A stretch of DNA of 64,000 nt from Rhizobium sp. R634 (GTDB lineage: Bacteria > Pseudomonadota > Alphaproteobacteria > Rhizobiales > Rhizobiaceae). A program made the position numbers and the translations under genes. The DNA lies in the NCBI RefSeq assembly GCF_002211305.1, contig NZ_LOKW01000001.1, positions 806,001-870,000 of the forward strand, written 5' to 3'. Shown in pieces: positions 53,968 through 63,132 of this stretch (position 1 is the first letter of the stretch; every line of letters begins with the position of its first letter). The notes under the pieces are model-generated. The model did not search any database. It had not been told where the DNA came from and saw only the letters and a program-made list of their open reading frames with translations.

Positions 53968-54984
53968 CTACTTCTTCATCGCCATGCCGGTGCTCTTGCA
54001 GACGAATTTCGTCGTAAACGCCTTGGTGTAATCCGTCTCCGGCTTGAAGACCTTGATCGCGACCATCTCTTCGAAGAACGCCTTGTAATGGGCATCGGTG
54101 ATGCAGCCGATGCCCTTGTCCAGGCTGTCGCCGGACTCGATGATGCCGTATTCCTTCATCTTGGCGATCGAATAGGCGATCTGACCATTCGTCATTTCAG
54201 GATTATCCTTCTTGATCAGTTCGTTCGCCTTGCGGTTGTCGCCGTAGAGATAGTTGTACCAGCCCTCGATGGAGGCATCGACGAAGCGCTGAACCACATC
54301 CGGCTTACTGTCGATCATCGTTTGCGTCGTGGTGATCATCGTCGAATAGGGAGAGTAGCCGTTGTCGGCGAGCAGGAAGACCTTAGGTTCGAAGCCGGCC
54401 TGCTTCTCAATCTCATAGGGCTCCGAGGTGAGGTAGCCTTGCTGCGCGGACTCCTTGTCCGCGAGGAACGGAGCCGGGCTGAAATTGTAGGGCTTGTATT
54501 GCTCGTCCTTGAAGCCTTTGAAATTCGCCTTCATCCATTCGAAATAGGTGAGGTAGCCGTCCTTGCCGAGAAACAGCGTCTTCAGCTTCGCGAGGTCTTC
54601 GAATTTCTCGATGCCGGCGTCCGGGTGGGCGATCAGCACCTGCGGATCCTTCTGGAAGATCGCCGCGACATCGACGAGCGGAATGCCCTGTTCGACGGCC
54701 GAGATTTCGCCCTGCGGGCCGCCCATGTAGAAGTCGATCTTGCCGGAGATCAAAAGCGCGCTGTTTGCCGCGTTCGGGCCGCCCTGCACGATGGTCACGT
54801 CGAGGCCGTGTTTGGCATAGGTGCCATCGGCGACCGCCTGGTAAAACCCACCGTGTTCGGCCTGGGCTAGCCAGTTCGTGCCGTAACTCACCTTGTCGGC
54901 CGCATGGGCGGAGGCCATGGCGGCAAGCGCGCCGCCAAGACCGGCAAGTGCGGAAAGGCCCCAATTCTTCAGTGCATCGGCCAT
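53968..54984 (-). CDS. NMT1/THI5-type ABC importer binding protein
   Basis: A 338-residue periplasmic protein. The signal peptide MADALKNWGLSALAGLGGAL is followed by a cleavage site near AHAADK. The mature part opens VSYGTNWLAQAEHGGFYQA (the tryptophan-bearing NMT1 strand) with GLDVTIVQGGPNAANSALLI and YLTSEPYEIEKQAGF. Proteins with this opening bind formyl-aminopyrimidine, hydroxymethylpyrimidine or riboflavin-like ligands, so a pyrimidine-like compound is the best guess for this importer. It is divergent from the LysR regulator, about 180 bases away. Confidence 0.9.
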   Translation of the reverse strand: MADALKNWGLSALAGLGGALAAMASAHAADKVSYGTNWLAQAEHGGFYQAVADGTYAKHGLDVTIVQGGPNAANSALLISGKIDFYMGGPQGEISAVEQGIPLVDVAAIFQKDPQVLIAHPDAGIEKFEDLAKLKTLFLGKDGYLTYFEWMKANFKGFKDEQYKPYNFSPAPFLADKESAQQGYLTSEPYEIEKQAGFEPKVFLLADNGYSPYSTMITTTQTMIDSKPDVVQRFVDASIEGWYNYLYGDNRKANELIKKDNPEMTNGQIAYSIAKMKEYGIIESGDSLDKGIGCITDAHYKAFFEEMVAIKVFKPETDYTKAFTTKFVCKSTGMAMKK

Positions 54985-55165
54985 GATCTGCGTTCCCCTT
55001 CTGAGCGCGGAACGCCCATCGCGACGTTCCATTTTCCTCATAGGAGCGGTTGCGTTGCTCTTTGAAAAGCATCAAATTTCGTGCGCAATGATGCCTTTTC
55101 GGCATCTCAGCGAAAGCCTGTGCCTAATTTGTGCGTCTGCTTTATTTTTATGCAACGAGGTTGCG

Positions 55166-56116
55166 ATGCTGCATTCCAGAAAGCTTATCTACATCAATGA
55201 GATCGCCCGCACCGGCTCGATCCGCAAGGCGGCGGCGCGGCTGAACGTGGCGTCGTCGGCGATCAACCGGCAAATTCTTGCGCTGGAGGAGGAGATGGGC
55301 GCGCCGCTCTTCGAGCGCCTGCCGCGCGGTCTGCGGCTGACGGCCGCCGGCGAACTTTGCATCGAACATATTCGCGAGGTGCTGAAGAATTACGAGCGGC
55401 TGGAGGGGCGCATCCGCAGCCTGAAGATGCAGCAGGCCGGCAAGGTCCGCATCGTCACCACGGTTGGCCTGGCGGCAGGTCCGCTGCCCGACATCATTGC
55501 CCGGTTCCAGTCGGAGCATCCGCGTGTCTTCATGCAGTTGCGCAACGACGCCGGTACGATGACCGTCAACCCGGTGATCTCAGGCGAGGTGGATATCGGC
55601 CTTGGCTTCAATATTCCGGCAACGCCCGGCATCCGGACGCTTGGCAATTTCGACATTCCGATCGGTGTGGTTTTGCCCCCCGGTCACCACCTGATCGGGT
55701 CCGGCCCGATCAACCTGGCGGATATCGTCCAGGAGCGCCTGGTGCTGGCGCAGCAAGGCACCAGCCTGCGCGATGTGATCAATCTGGCGCTCGCGCGCCT
55801 CGACGTGCATGTCGAGCCGGTGCTCGAAACCAATGCCTCGGAGATGCTGAAGAAGCTGGTCAAGTCGGGAGCGGGGCTGACGATCCTCAATCCGCTCGAC
55901 GTCATCACCGAATGCCGCCAGGGCGAGCTGGTCTTCCGGCCAATCGCGGAGCCGCATGCCCGCCACCAGCCGATGAAGCTTTTTGCCCGCGCCCGCGCGC
56001 CGCTCGATTCCGCGACCAGTCTCTTCGTCGAATATCTCCTGGCTGAACTCGCCGGTCTGGTGGAGGAATTGCAGGCCAAAGGCCACATCGCGGCGGAAAA
56101 ACCCGCAGCGATGTGA
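55166..56116 (+). CDS. LysR family transcriptional regulator
   Basis: A 316-residue LysR protein. The helix-turn-helix reads LIYINEIARTGSIRKAAARL then NVASSAINRQILALEEEMGA. The effector domain (about 95-300) has VRIVTTVGLAAGPLPDIIAR and later SEMLKKLVKSGAGLTILNPL. The ATG at 55166 opens the conserved sequence; a longer upstream frame is not supported. It diverges from the NMT1-type importer operon and is convergent with the creatininase gene, so it is the expected regulator of the deaminase operon. Confidence 0.88.
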   Translation: MLHSRKLIYINEIARTGSIRKAAARLNVASSAINRQILALEEEMGAPLFERLPRGLRLTAAGELCIEHIREVLKNYERLEGRIRSLKMQQAGKVRIVTTVGLAAGPLPDIIARFQSEHPRVFMQLRNDAGTMTVNPVISGEVDIGLGFNIPATPGIRTLGNFDIPIGVVLPPGHHLIGSGPINLADIVQERLVLAQQGTSLRDVINLALARLDVHVEPVLETNASEMLKKLVKSGAGLTILNPLDVITECRQGELVFRPIAEPHARHQPMKLFARARAPLDSATSLFVEYLLAELAGLVEELQAKGHIAAEKPAAM

Positions 56117-56135
56117 GCGGTGCCGCGGCGCAGAC

Positions 56136-56933
56136 CTATCTCGAATAGAGATTGGAAAGCGGGTAGCGCTTCAGGTCATGGAGCAGTTCGATGAACCCTT
56201 TGACCTGGTGGCGGCAGATCGCTTCGCCCTTCTCGGCGGTGCCGAGCGACGCGTCGCCGACGACGCCGTTGGGATTGAGGTCGTGGGCGATCCAGGCGAG
56301 CGAATGCGGCGGCAGCGGCTGGATGTATTTCGATTGCCCGCGCATCCACTCCGCCTTCGAGGTGAAGTTCTCCGCCCTGTCCATCCGCACCAGGTCCGGC
56401 CGGAAATGGAGCATGAGCGAAGTTTCCACCTCGCCGCCGTGGATGCCGTATTTCAGCTCTTGTTCGCCGATCATCCCCTCCGGGTGTCCAAAGCGGCCCC
56501 ATTGCGTGGAGACGACGGCCATCTGGTGACGCACGCGCAGTTCGCGCGCGACGATGCTCATGATATCGACGTTGCCGCCATGAGAATTGACGATCACCAG
56601 CTTGCGGATGCCGGCTTCGGCCACCTTGGCGCCAATCGCCGTCCAGACCGGAATCAAGAGTTCTGCGCTGAGCGACAGCGTTCCCGGCCCATAAACGTGT
56701 TCATTCGCCTTTCCGATCTCCTGCGTCGGCAGAACAAGGAAATCGAGATCGGCGGGCTTCTGCTTTCGAAGCTCAGCCAGCATGCCGTTGGCAATTGCAA
56801 CATCGGTCGCGATCGGCAGGTGCGGACCGTGCTGTTCCGTAGAGGCGATCGGAAGGATGGCAATGGTCGTGTCGGGCGAAAGGCCGGCGAAATCGCCGGT
56901 ATTGAGTTCGTTCCAGTAGAATGGCATCGCCAT
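56136..56933 (-). CDS. creatininase family amidohydrolase
   Basis: A 265-residue protein of the creatininase fold. Metal ligands are recognisable: STEQHGPHLPIATD (Glu, His, Asp), VNSHGGN (His) and HGGEVETSLML (Glu). This fold includes creatininase, the amidohydrolase of riboflavin/F420 synthesis (ArfB) and mycofactocin MftE. It cleaves cyclic or linear amides of guanidine-like and pyrimidine compounds. The ATG at 56933 follows an AGAGG site. It lies downstream of the allophanate hydrolase gene on the same strand, 185 bases away. Its substrate is open; creatinine is possible but no creatinase is present. Confidence 0.85.
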   Translation of the reverse strand: MAMPFYWNELNTGDFAGLSPDTTIAILPIASTEQHGPHLPIATDVAIANGMLAELRKQKPADLDFLVLPTQEIGKANEHVYGPGTLSLSAELLIPVWTAIGAKVAEAGIRKLVIVNSHGGNVDIMSIVARELRVRHQMAVVSTQWGRFGHPEGMIGEQELKYGIHGGEVETSLMLHFRPDLVRMDRAENFTSKAEWMRGQSKYIQPLPPHSLAWIAHDLNPNGVVGDASLGTAEKGEAICRHQVKGFIELLHDLKRYPLSNLYSR

Positions 56934-57118
56934 CGCCGCACCTCTCGTTGCTTTCAAGCAGTGAGTAGGGAAAATTATTGCGCGCGAAAAGCATCAATTT
57001 GCGGCCGGACCGATGCCTTTTTGAGGCTTGTTCGCCGAGATCGCGCAGGTCCTGGCAATGAGACCCCTCAGAAGAAGCTGTGCTGCCTTCGATAGAAATC
57101 CTTGCATCCTCTCTCCCT

Positions 57119-58930
57119 TCACGCCGCCGGGCTGGTTGAGCGAACATAGTTGCGCCAGCCGCCGAATTCGGTGATCTCCCGGCCGCCCGCGACCGCATGC
57201 GCTTCACACAAGAATCCCGTGATGCAACTCGCGTCGTCGAGCGTGATCTTGCCGACGCCGAGCGGCGCTGGAATGTTCTGGACAAAACGGGCGAATGCGG
57301 CCGGTGGCAGCGCCCAGATCTCGATCTCCACGCCATCGCCGGCAAAGGCCGGATCGCGCACCAGCCCGGGCTTGGGCGGGATCGTGCCGGGGAGGGCAAA
57401 GAGGCGGTAGCTGCCATCCGTTCGTCCCGTTCTCAACCTGTATCCGCCCGTTCGCGTCAGTTCGTGGTTCAGCGGCATGTCAGTCAGATGGGCACCGACG
57501 ACGACGATCGGGACGAAGTCGTCGGCCGGCGGTGAAACGCGGCTTTCCTCTGGCAGCGCGATGTTGCGGTCCCTACCCATTCCCGCTTCCGCCGTGCGGT
57601 GCAGGGCGTCGGCAAAGGGCGCCAGCGCATCATCGGTGAAGGCGGGTCCCACCAGCATCACGCCTGCAGGCAGATGACGGTCTGCGTCAAAGCCGGCGGG
57701 AATGGCGATCGCCGAGCAATCGAGCAAGTTCGCAAAATTGGTATAGCGGCCGAAATGGCTGTTCTTGACGATCGGGTCCGCCTGCATTTCTTCGACGCTG
57801 TAGGTGGTGGGGGATGTCGGCAGCATCAGGAAATCCACCTTCTCCCATTCGGCCCTTGTTTTCTGCCGCAATGCTTCCAGCCTGTAGCGGCCCTCAAAGG
57901 CGTCGACGGCATCGTAGGCCTTTGCCCCTTCGATGATTACTCGCACCGTCGGGTCGAAGTCGCCGTCATTCGTTGCCAGGAATTCCTTGACCGCCGCCAG
58001 CCGCTCGGCGACCCAGGGGCCATTGTAGAGCAGCTCGGCCGCCTGCCGGAAAGGCGCGTAGTCGAAGGACACGATCACCGCACCCAGCGACCGCGCCCTT
58101 TCGATTGCCGCGTCATAGAGCGCCTCCACCTGCCTGTTGCCGTAAAATTCCCGTTCCGCACCATCGAGGACACCGATGCGCGGGCGCGTCGACGGCAGGC
58201 TCGCCGGTGTGGCTTGCCGTGAAAACGGATCCCGGGCGTCATAGCCTTCCATGATCCGGCGGATGGCGATGCCGTCGCCGACCGTCGCGGCGAAGACGGT
58301 GACGACATCGACGCTGCGGCAGGCCGGCACCACGCCGACATTGGGCACCAGCCCCGGCGTCGGCTTGATGCCGACGAGATTGTTGAAAGCGGCCGGCACG
58401 CGGCCGGAACCGGCCGTGTCGGTTCCGAGCGAGAAGCTTGCCAGACCGGCCGCCACGGCGACGGCCGAACCAGAGCTGGAGCCGCCGGAGACATAGTTGC
58501 GATCGAAAACCGAACGCGGCGCGCCGTGCGGCGAGCGCGTGCCGTTCAGCCCCGTTGCGAACTGGTCGAGATTGGTCTTGCCGATCACGAGGGCGCCGGC
58601 CGCCCGCAACCGTGCAACCGTTGTCGCATCCGCCTGCGGGTGATAGGCGAAGGCTGGGCAGGCAGCCGTCGTCGGCAGGCCGGCGACATCGATATTGTCC
58701 TTGACGGCGAAGGGAATGCCCCAGAGCGGCAGGCTGTTCGGTTCGGGCGCGCGGGCCACCAGCTCGCGGGCGGCGGCGCGCAATTCTTCCTCGGGCGTCA
58801 TCGTGATGAAGATGGCCGGATCGTCGGACGCACTGCATCTTGCGATGACCTCTTCCACCAGCTCGAGCGGGGACAGGCCCGCCACATAGGCGGACCGCAG
58901 CGAGGCAAGATCAAGAATGGTGGGGAGCAT
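57119..58930 (-). CDS. atzF: allophanate hydrolase
   Basis: A 603-residue enzyme, the standard length. The amidase-signature domain (about 1-450) has the Lys-cisSer-Ser triad: FAVKDNIDVAG, SGGSSSGSAVAVAAGL and LGTDTAGSGRVPAAF. The C-terminal AtzF domain (about 470-603, with DFVPIVVVGAHLTDMPLNHE) removes the N-carboxy intermediate. It turns allophanate into two ammonia and two CO2. Its ATG overlaps the carboxylase stop by 1 base. It serves both the carboxylase here and, by diffusion, biuret hydrolase at 42439. Confidence 0.95.
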   Translation of the reverse strand: MLPTILDLASLRSAYVAGLSPLELVEEVIARCSASDDPAIFITMTPEEELRAAARELVARAPEPNSLPLWGIPFAVKDNIDVAGLPTTAACPAFAYHPQADATTVARLRAAGALVIGKTNLDQFATGLNGTRSPHGAPRSVFDRNYVSGGSSSGSAVAVAAGLASFSLGTDTAGSGRVPAAFNNLVGIKPTPGLVPNVGVVPACRSVDVVTVFAATVGDGIAIRRIMEGYDARDPFSRQATPASLPSTRPRIGVLDGAEREFYGNRQVEALYDAAIERARSLGAVIVSFDYAPFRQAAELLYNGPWVAERLAAVKEFLATNDGDFDPTVRVIIEGAKAYDAVDAFEGRYRLEALRQKTRAEWEKVDFLMLPTSPTTYSVEEMQADPIVKNSHFGRYTNFANLLDCSAIAIPAGFDADRHLPAGVMLVGPAFTDDALAPFADALHRTAEAGMGRDRNIALPEESRVSPPADDFVPIVVVGAHLTDMPLNHELTRTGGYRLRTGRTDGSYRLFALPGTIPPKPGLVRDPAFAGDGVEIEIWALPPAAFARFVQNIPAPLGVGKITLDDASCITGFLCEAHAVAGGREITEFGGWRNYVRSTSPAA

Positions 58931-61900
58931 TAGATTTCCTCCAGAATGACCAGCACATCGCCGGCTTTGACATTGCGACCGGGGCCGGCGCGCAGATCGC
59001 GGACGCGGCCGCCGGCATGTGCGGTGACGTTGATTTCCATCTTCATGGATTCGATGATGGCCAATGTGTCGCCGGCGGCCACCGGCTGCCCTTCTTCGAC
59101 GAGGATCTTCCAGACGTTGCCCGGCACGGCGCTTTCGACACCGAAGCAACCCTGCGGTATCTCGCCGGTAAGGCTGGCGCCGGTGCTTTCATCGACGGTG
59201 AAGCTGTCGAGGCCGAGTTCCTTCCAGCGTTGCCGCTCCGTTTCGAATGCAGCCTGCTGCCTCGCTTTAAAGGCGCCTATGGCGGCGGCCTCGCGGGCAA
59301 GCCCGGTCTCATAGGCGCCATAGGAGAACTCGCTTTCATCTATCCTGACCGGATATCCTCCGTGCGGAAAGGCGGCGCGGGCTTCGGTCAGCTCTTCGTG
59401 GCTGACGGGGAAGAAGCGGACCTGATCGAAGAAGTCGAGCAGCCACGGCTTGTCCTTGGCAAACACCGGCGTCTGCCTCCATGTATTCCAGACCTGGATG
59501 GTACGCCCGAAAAGCTGATAACCGCCAGGGCCTTCCATGCCGTAGATGCACATGTAGGCCCCGCCGATGCCGACGGCATTTTCCGGCGTCCAGGTACGGG
59601 CCGGATTGTATTTTGTCGTCACCAGCCGATGGCGCGGATCGACCGGTGTCGCGACCGGTGCGCCGAGATAGACATCGCCGAGCCCAAGCACGAGATAGCT
59701 GGCGTCGAAGACGATATCGCGCACCGCCTGTTCGTCCGGCAGACCATTGATGCGGCGGATGAACTCGATGTTATCAGGGCACCAGGGCGCGTTTGGCCGC
59801 ACGAGTTCCTGATATTTGCGCATGGCGAGCTCGGCATCCGGGTCATTCCAGGAAAGCGGCAGATGGACGATGCGGCTCGGCACCTTGACGTCTTGCGCGG
59901 CCGGCAGGCCCGCCTCGATCTCTGCCAGCAGGCCGAGCAGGCGCTTGCGGGTCAGTGCCGTACCGTCATAGTGGATCTGCAGCGAACGGATGCCGGGCGT
60001 GAGATCGATGATCCCCGGCAGACGTGCCCGCGATACGGCTTGCATCAGCAGGTGCACCCTGAGCCGCAGGGCGATATCGAGCGTCATCGGTCCATACTCG
60101 ACGAGCAGATTGTCGTCGCCTTGGCGGCGATAGACGACGGACACCGGGCCGTCGTCGCGCTTGCCGATGATCGGCGAGCCCGCCTCCTCCCTTGCCCGAT
60201 GCACGACTGGGCCGGCGACCGGATCTTCTGGCCGCACGGCGGGATGAAAACGGATCCGGTCGCCAGGCTTGAACTGACCCATCTTCCATTGCTCGTCACG
60301 GACAATCACCGCCGGGCAGACGAAGCCGCCGAGGCTCGGCCCGTCGGGCCCGAGGATGATCGGCATGTCGCCCGTGAAGTCGATTGCGCCGATGGCGTAG
60401 GCATTGTCATGCAGGTTGGAGGGATGAAGGCCAGCCTCGCCGCCGTCGCTACGCGCCCAATTTGGCGCGGGGCCGATGAGGCGCACCCCCGTGCGGGCGC
60501 TGTTGAAATGCACCTCGTAGCTCGTCGAAAACAGCGTTTCTATATCACTGTCCTGAAAGAAATCCGGCGACCCATGCGGACCGTAGACAACGCCGACGTC
60601 CCATTCGTGCGTCAGTTCCGCAGGCTCCGTCGCCGGCATCGGCGGCACGGTCGCGGCCTTGCGGGCAAGATGCAGAACGTGGCCGGTCTTTAGCGTGCCG
60701 GTGGCGTTGCCGCCGAATTGGCCGAGGCCGAAGGTGGCGCGGGAGCCGAGGACGAGCGGGGCGGCAAAACCGCCCGCGACGGCGAGGTATGCGCGCTGCC
60801 CCGGTCCATCGATGCTGCCGATCGAGAGGATCTGACCGGCGCGGATCATCACGGCCACGTCATGCGGCAGCGTCTCGCCGTCGACGCTCATCGCCATTCT
60901 GGCGCCGGCAAGCGCGACCAGCGTATCGGTATGGAACTTCAGCACCGGGCCGGAGACCGTCAGCTCTAGCGCTGCAACCATATCGCCGTTGCCGACGAGG
61001 CGGTTGGCGTGGCGGAAGGAGCGCTCGTCCATCGGGCCGCTCGGCGGCACGCCGACATGCCAGAGGCCAAGCCGGCCCGGCAATTCCTGAATGCTCGATT
61101 GGGCGCCGGGCGCGATCACCTCGATGACGTCAGGCACGAAGGAAAAATCGCGCAGCGCCGTCGTCGCCACCTTGCCGCCGGCGAGGAGTTTGGAGCCGGC
61201 GATGGCGCTGAGATAATCGAGATTGGTCTCGATGCCGGATATCGATGTTTCCGCTAGAGCCTTCTTCAGCTTTTCGATCGCCGTCGGGCGGTCTTGAGCG
61301 GAGACGATCACCTTGGCAAGCATCGGGTCGTAGAAGGGCGTCACCTCCGTGCCGGTTTCGATCCAGCCGTCGATGCGCGCGTCCTGGGGAAAGACGACCT
61401 CCGTCAGCAGCCCGGCGCTCGGGCGGAAGTCGGCATGCGGCATCTCGGCATAGACGCGCACTTCGATCGCCGCACCTTTCGGCTCCAGTGTTTTGGCGCC
61501 GGAGAGCACGTCTTCGCCCGCGGACTGGCGGATCATCCATTCGACGAGGTCGATGCCGAACACGGCTTCCGTGACGGGATGCTCGACCTGAAGACGCGTG
61601 TTGACCTCAAGGAAATAGAATTCCTCGCGCAGCGGATCGTAGATGAATTCGATCGTGCCTGCCGATTCATAGGAAACCGAAGCGCCGAGATCGACGGCTG
61701 CCTTGTGCAGGCGGCCACGGGTTGCAGCTGAAAGACCGGGGGCAGGGGTCTCCTCGACCACTTTCTGGTTTCGCCGCTGCAGCGAGCAGTCCCGCTCGCC
61801 GAGCGCGATGACGTTGCCTCTGCCGTCGCCGAAGATCTGCACCTCGACATGCCGGGCCTCGGCCACGGAGCGTTCTATGTAGACGCGTGCGTCGCCGAAG

Positions 61901-62469
61901 CTTGCGCGCGCCGTGCGCTGCACGCTCTCGAACGAAGCCTTCAGGCTTTCCGGATCGGCGCAGAGCTGCATGCCGATGCCGCCGCCGCCGGCCGTACTTT
62001 TCAGCATCACCGGGTAGCCGATCGCTTCCGCTGCGGAAAGCGCTTCCTCGGCGCTCGACAACAGGCCCGTACCGGGCAGAAGCGGTACGCCGTTCGCCTT
62101 GGCGAGTTCGCGGGCCGTATGTTTCAAGCCGAAGGCCGATAGATGCTCCGGCCGAGGGCCGATGAAGGCGATGCCTTCGGCGGCAAGCCGCTCGGCAAAA
62201 CCGATATTTTCGGAGAGAAAACCATAGCCGGGATGGACGGCTTCCGCTCCCGTCGACCTGCACGCGGCGATGACGGCATCGACATTCAGGTAACTTTCGC
62301 CGGCCGGCGGCGGGCCGAGACGGACGGCTTCGTCGGCCATCATCACCGCTTTGGCGAAACGGTCGGCATCGGAATAGACGGCGACCGAGGCAATGCCCAT
62401 GCGCTGCAGCGTCTTGATGACCCGCACGGCGATTTCGCCGCGGTTCGCGATCAGGATTTTCTTGAACAT
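58930..62469 (-). CDS. biotin-dependent urea/guanidine carboxylase
   Basis: A 1179-residue single-chain enzyme. Domains in order: biotin carboxylase (about 1-445; KSTAGGGGIGM ATP-grasp, EVNTRLQVEHPVTE), KipA-like half of the carboxyltransferase (about 470-790; LWHVGVPPSGPMDERSF), KipI-like half (about 800-1010; TPGIRSLQIHYDG) and biotinyl domain with the biotin-accepting Lys1143 in ESMKME. It carboxylates urea to allophanate or guanidine to carboxyguanidine. Asp697 in GAIDFTGDMP is where, to my recollection, urea carboxylases have Asn and guanidine carboxylases Asp. The DUF1989 pair upstream also favours guanidine. Confidence 0.93.
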   Translation of the reverse strand: MFKKILIANRGEIAVRVIKTLQRMGIASVAVYSDADRFAKAVMMADEAVRLGPPPAGESYLNVDAVIAACRSTGAEAVHPGYGFLSENIGFAERLAAEGIAFIGPRPEHLSAFGLKHTARELAKANGVPLLPGTGLLSSAEEALSAAEAIGYPVMLKSTAGGGGIGMQLCADPESLKASFESVQRTARASFGDARVYIERSVAEARHVEVQIFGDGRGNVIALGERDCSLQRRNQKVVEETPAPGLSAATRGRLHKAAVDLGASVSYESAGTIEFIYDPLREEFYFLEVNTRLQVEHPVTEAVFGIDLVEWMIRQSAGEDVLSGAKTLEPKGAAIEVRVYAEMPHADFRPSAGLLTEVVFPQDARIDGWIETGTEVTPFYDPMLAKVIVSAQDRPTAIEKLKKALAETSISGIETNLDYLSAIAGSKLLAGGKVATTALRDFSFVPDVIEVIAPGAQSSIQELPGRLGLWHVGVPPSGPMDERSFRHANRLVGNGDMVAALELTVSGPVLKFHTDTLVALAGARMAMSVDGETLPHDVAVMIRAGQILSIGSIDGPGQRAYLAVAGGFAAPLVLGSRATFGLGQFGGNATGTLKTGHVLHLARKAATVPPMPATEPAELTHEWDVGVVYGPHGSPDFFQDSDIETLFSTSYEVHFNSARTGVRLIGPAPNWARSDGGEAGLHPSNLHDNAYAIGAIDFTGDMPIILGPDGPSLGGFVCPAVIVRDEQWKMGQFKPGDRIRFHPAVRPEDPVAGPVVHRAREEAGSPIIGKRDDGPVSVVYRRQGDDNLLVEYGPMTLDIALRLRVHLLMQAVSRARLPGIIDLTPGIRSLQIHYDGTALTRKRLLGLLAEIEAGLPAAQDVKVPSRIVHLPLSWNDPDAELAMRKYQELVRPNAPWCPDNIEFIRRINGLPDEQAVRDIVFDASYLVLGLGDVYLGAPVATPVDPRHRLVTTKYNPARTWTPENAVGIGGAYMCIYGMEGPGGYQLFGRTIQVWNTWRQTPVFAKDKPWLLDFFDQVRFFPVSHEELTEARAAFPHGGYPVRIDESEFSYGAYETGLAREAAAIGAFKARQQAAFETERQRWKELGLDSFTVDESTGASLTGEIPQGCFGVESAVPGNVWKILVEEGQPVAAGDTLAIIESMKMEINVTAHAGGRVRDLRAGPGRNVKAGDVLVILEEI

Positions 62470-62471
62470 GA

Positions 62472-63122
62472 TCAGGCCTCGCCATCCCAGATCAGCACGC
62501 GGATCGGTGTCGGATCGAAGCCGTTGCACGGGTTGTTGACCTGCGGGCAATTGGAGATGACGCAGAGCACATCCATCTCGGCGACGAGTTCGACATAGTC
62601 GCCGGGCGCGGAAATACCGTCGACGATCGTCATCTCGCCGGTCGGCTGGATCGGCACGTTCATGAAGAAGTTGATGTTCGGCACGATATCGCGCTTACCC
62701 ATGCCGTGTTTCGAAACTTCGAGCAGGAAGTTGTCGCGGCAGGCATGCAGATACTTCGTGCCGTGGCCGAAGCGCACCGTATTGCTCTCGCAGGAGCAGG
62801 CGCCGGCCGAGGTGTCGTGGCGGCCGCAGCTGTCGGCCGTCATGGTCAGCATGACGTTGCCTTCGCTCGACATGATCTTCGTGCCGATGCCGACATAGGC
62901 GGCACCCTGCATGCGCATCGTGTCCTGGTTGGAATAGCGCTCGGAGAAATCGTCGGCGCGATAGAAGAGCGTGTCGATCGCCTGTTGGCCGTAGCTATCC
63001 TCGATACGGATGATCTGGCCCTTGCGCACGATGCCGGACCATGGCGCTTCGGCTGCGATGAAGTGATCCTGCGCGGCATTTTCCACGGCGCGGGCAGGGG
63101 AGGTCTGAATGAAATCGGACAT
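62472..63122 (-). CDS. DUF1989 protein UAAP2, probable carboxyguanidine deiminase subunit
   Basis: A 216-residue DUF1989 protein ('urea amidolyase-associated protein 2'). It has QAIDTLFYRADDFSERYSNQ, the Cys/His-rich SCGRHDTSAGACSCES and ISNCPQVNNPCNG, which supply zinc ligands. In guanidine-degrading bacteria the paired UAAP1/UAAP2 proteins were shown to form carboxyguanidine deiminase (CgdAB), converting carboxyguanidine to allophanate. It ends 3 bases before the carboxylase start and follows its partner by 10 bases. Confidence 0.88.
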   Translation of the reverse strand: MSDFIQTSPARAVENAAQDHFIAAEAPWSGIVRKGQIIRIEDSYGQQAIDTLFYRADDFSERYSNQDTMRMQGAAYVGIGTKIMSSEGNVMLTMTADSCGRHDTSAGACSCESNTVRFGHGTKYLHACRDNFLLEVSKHGMGKRDIVPNINFFMNVPIQPTGEMTIVDGISAPGDYVELVAEMDVLCVISNCPQVNNPCNGFDPTPIRVLIWDGEA

Positions 63123-63132
63123 CGTCTTCTCC

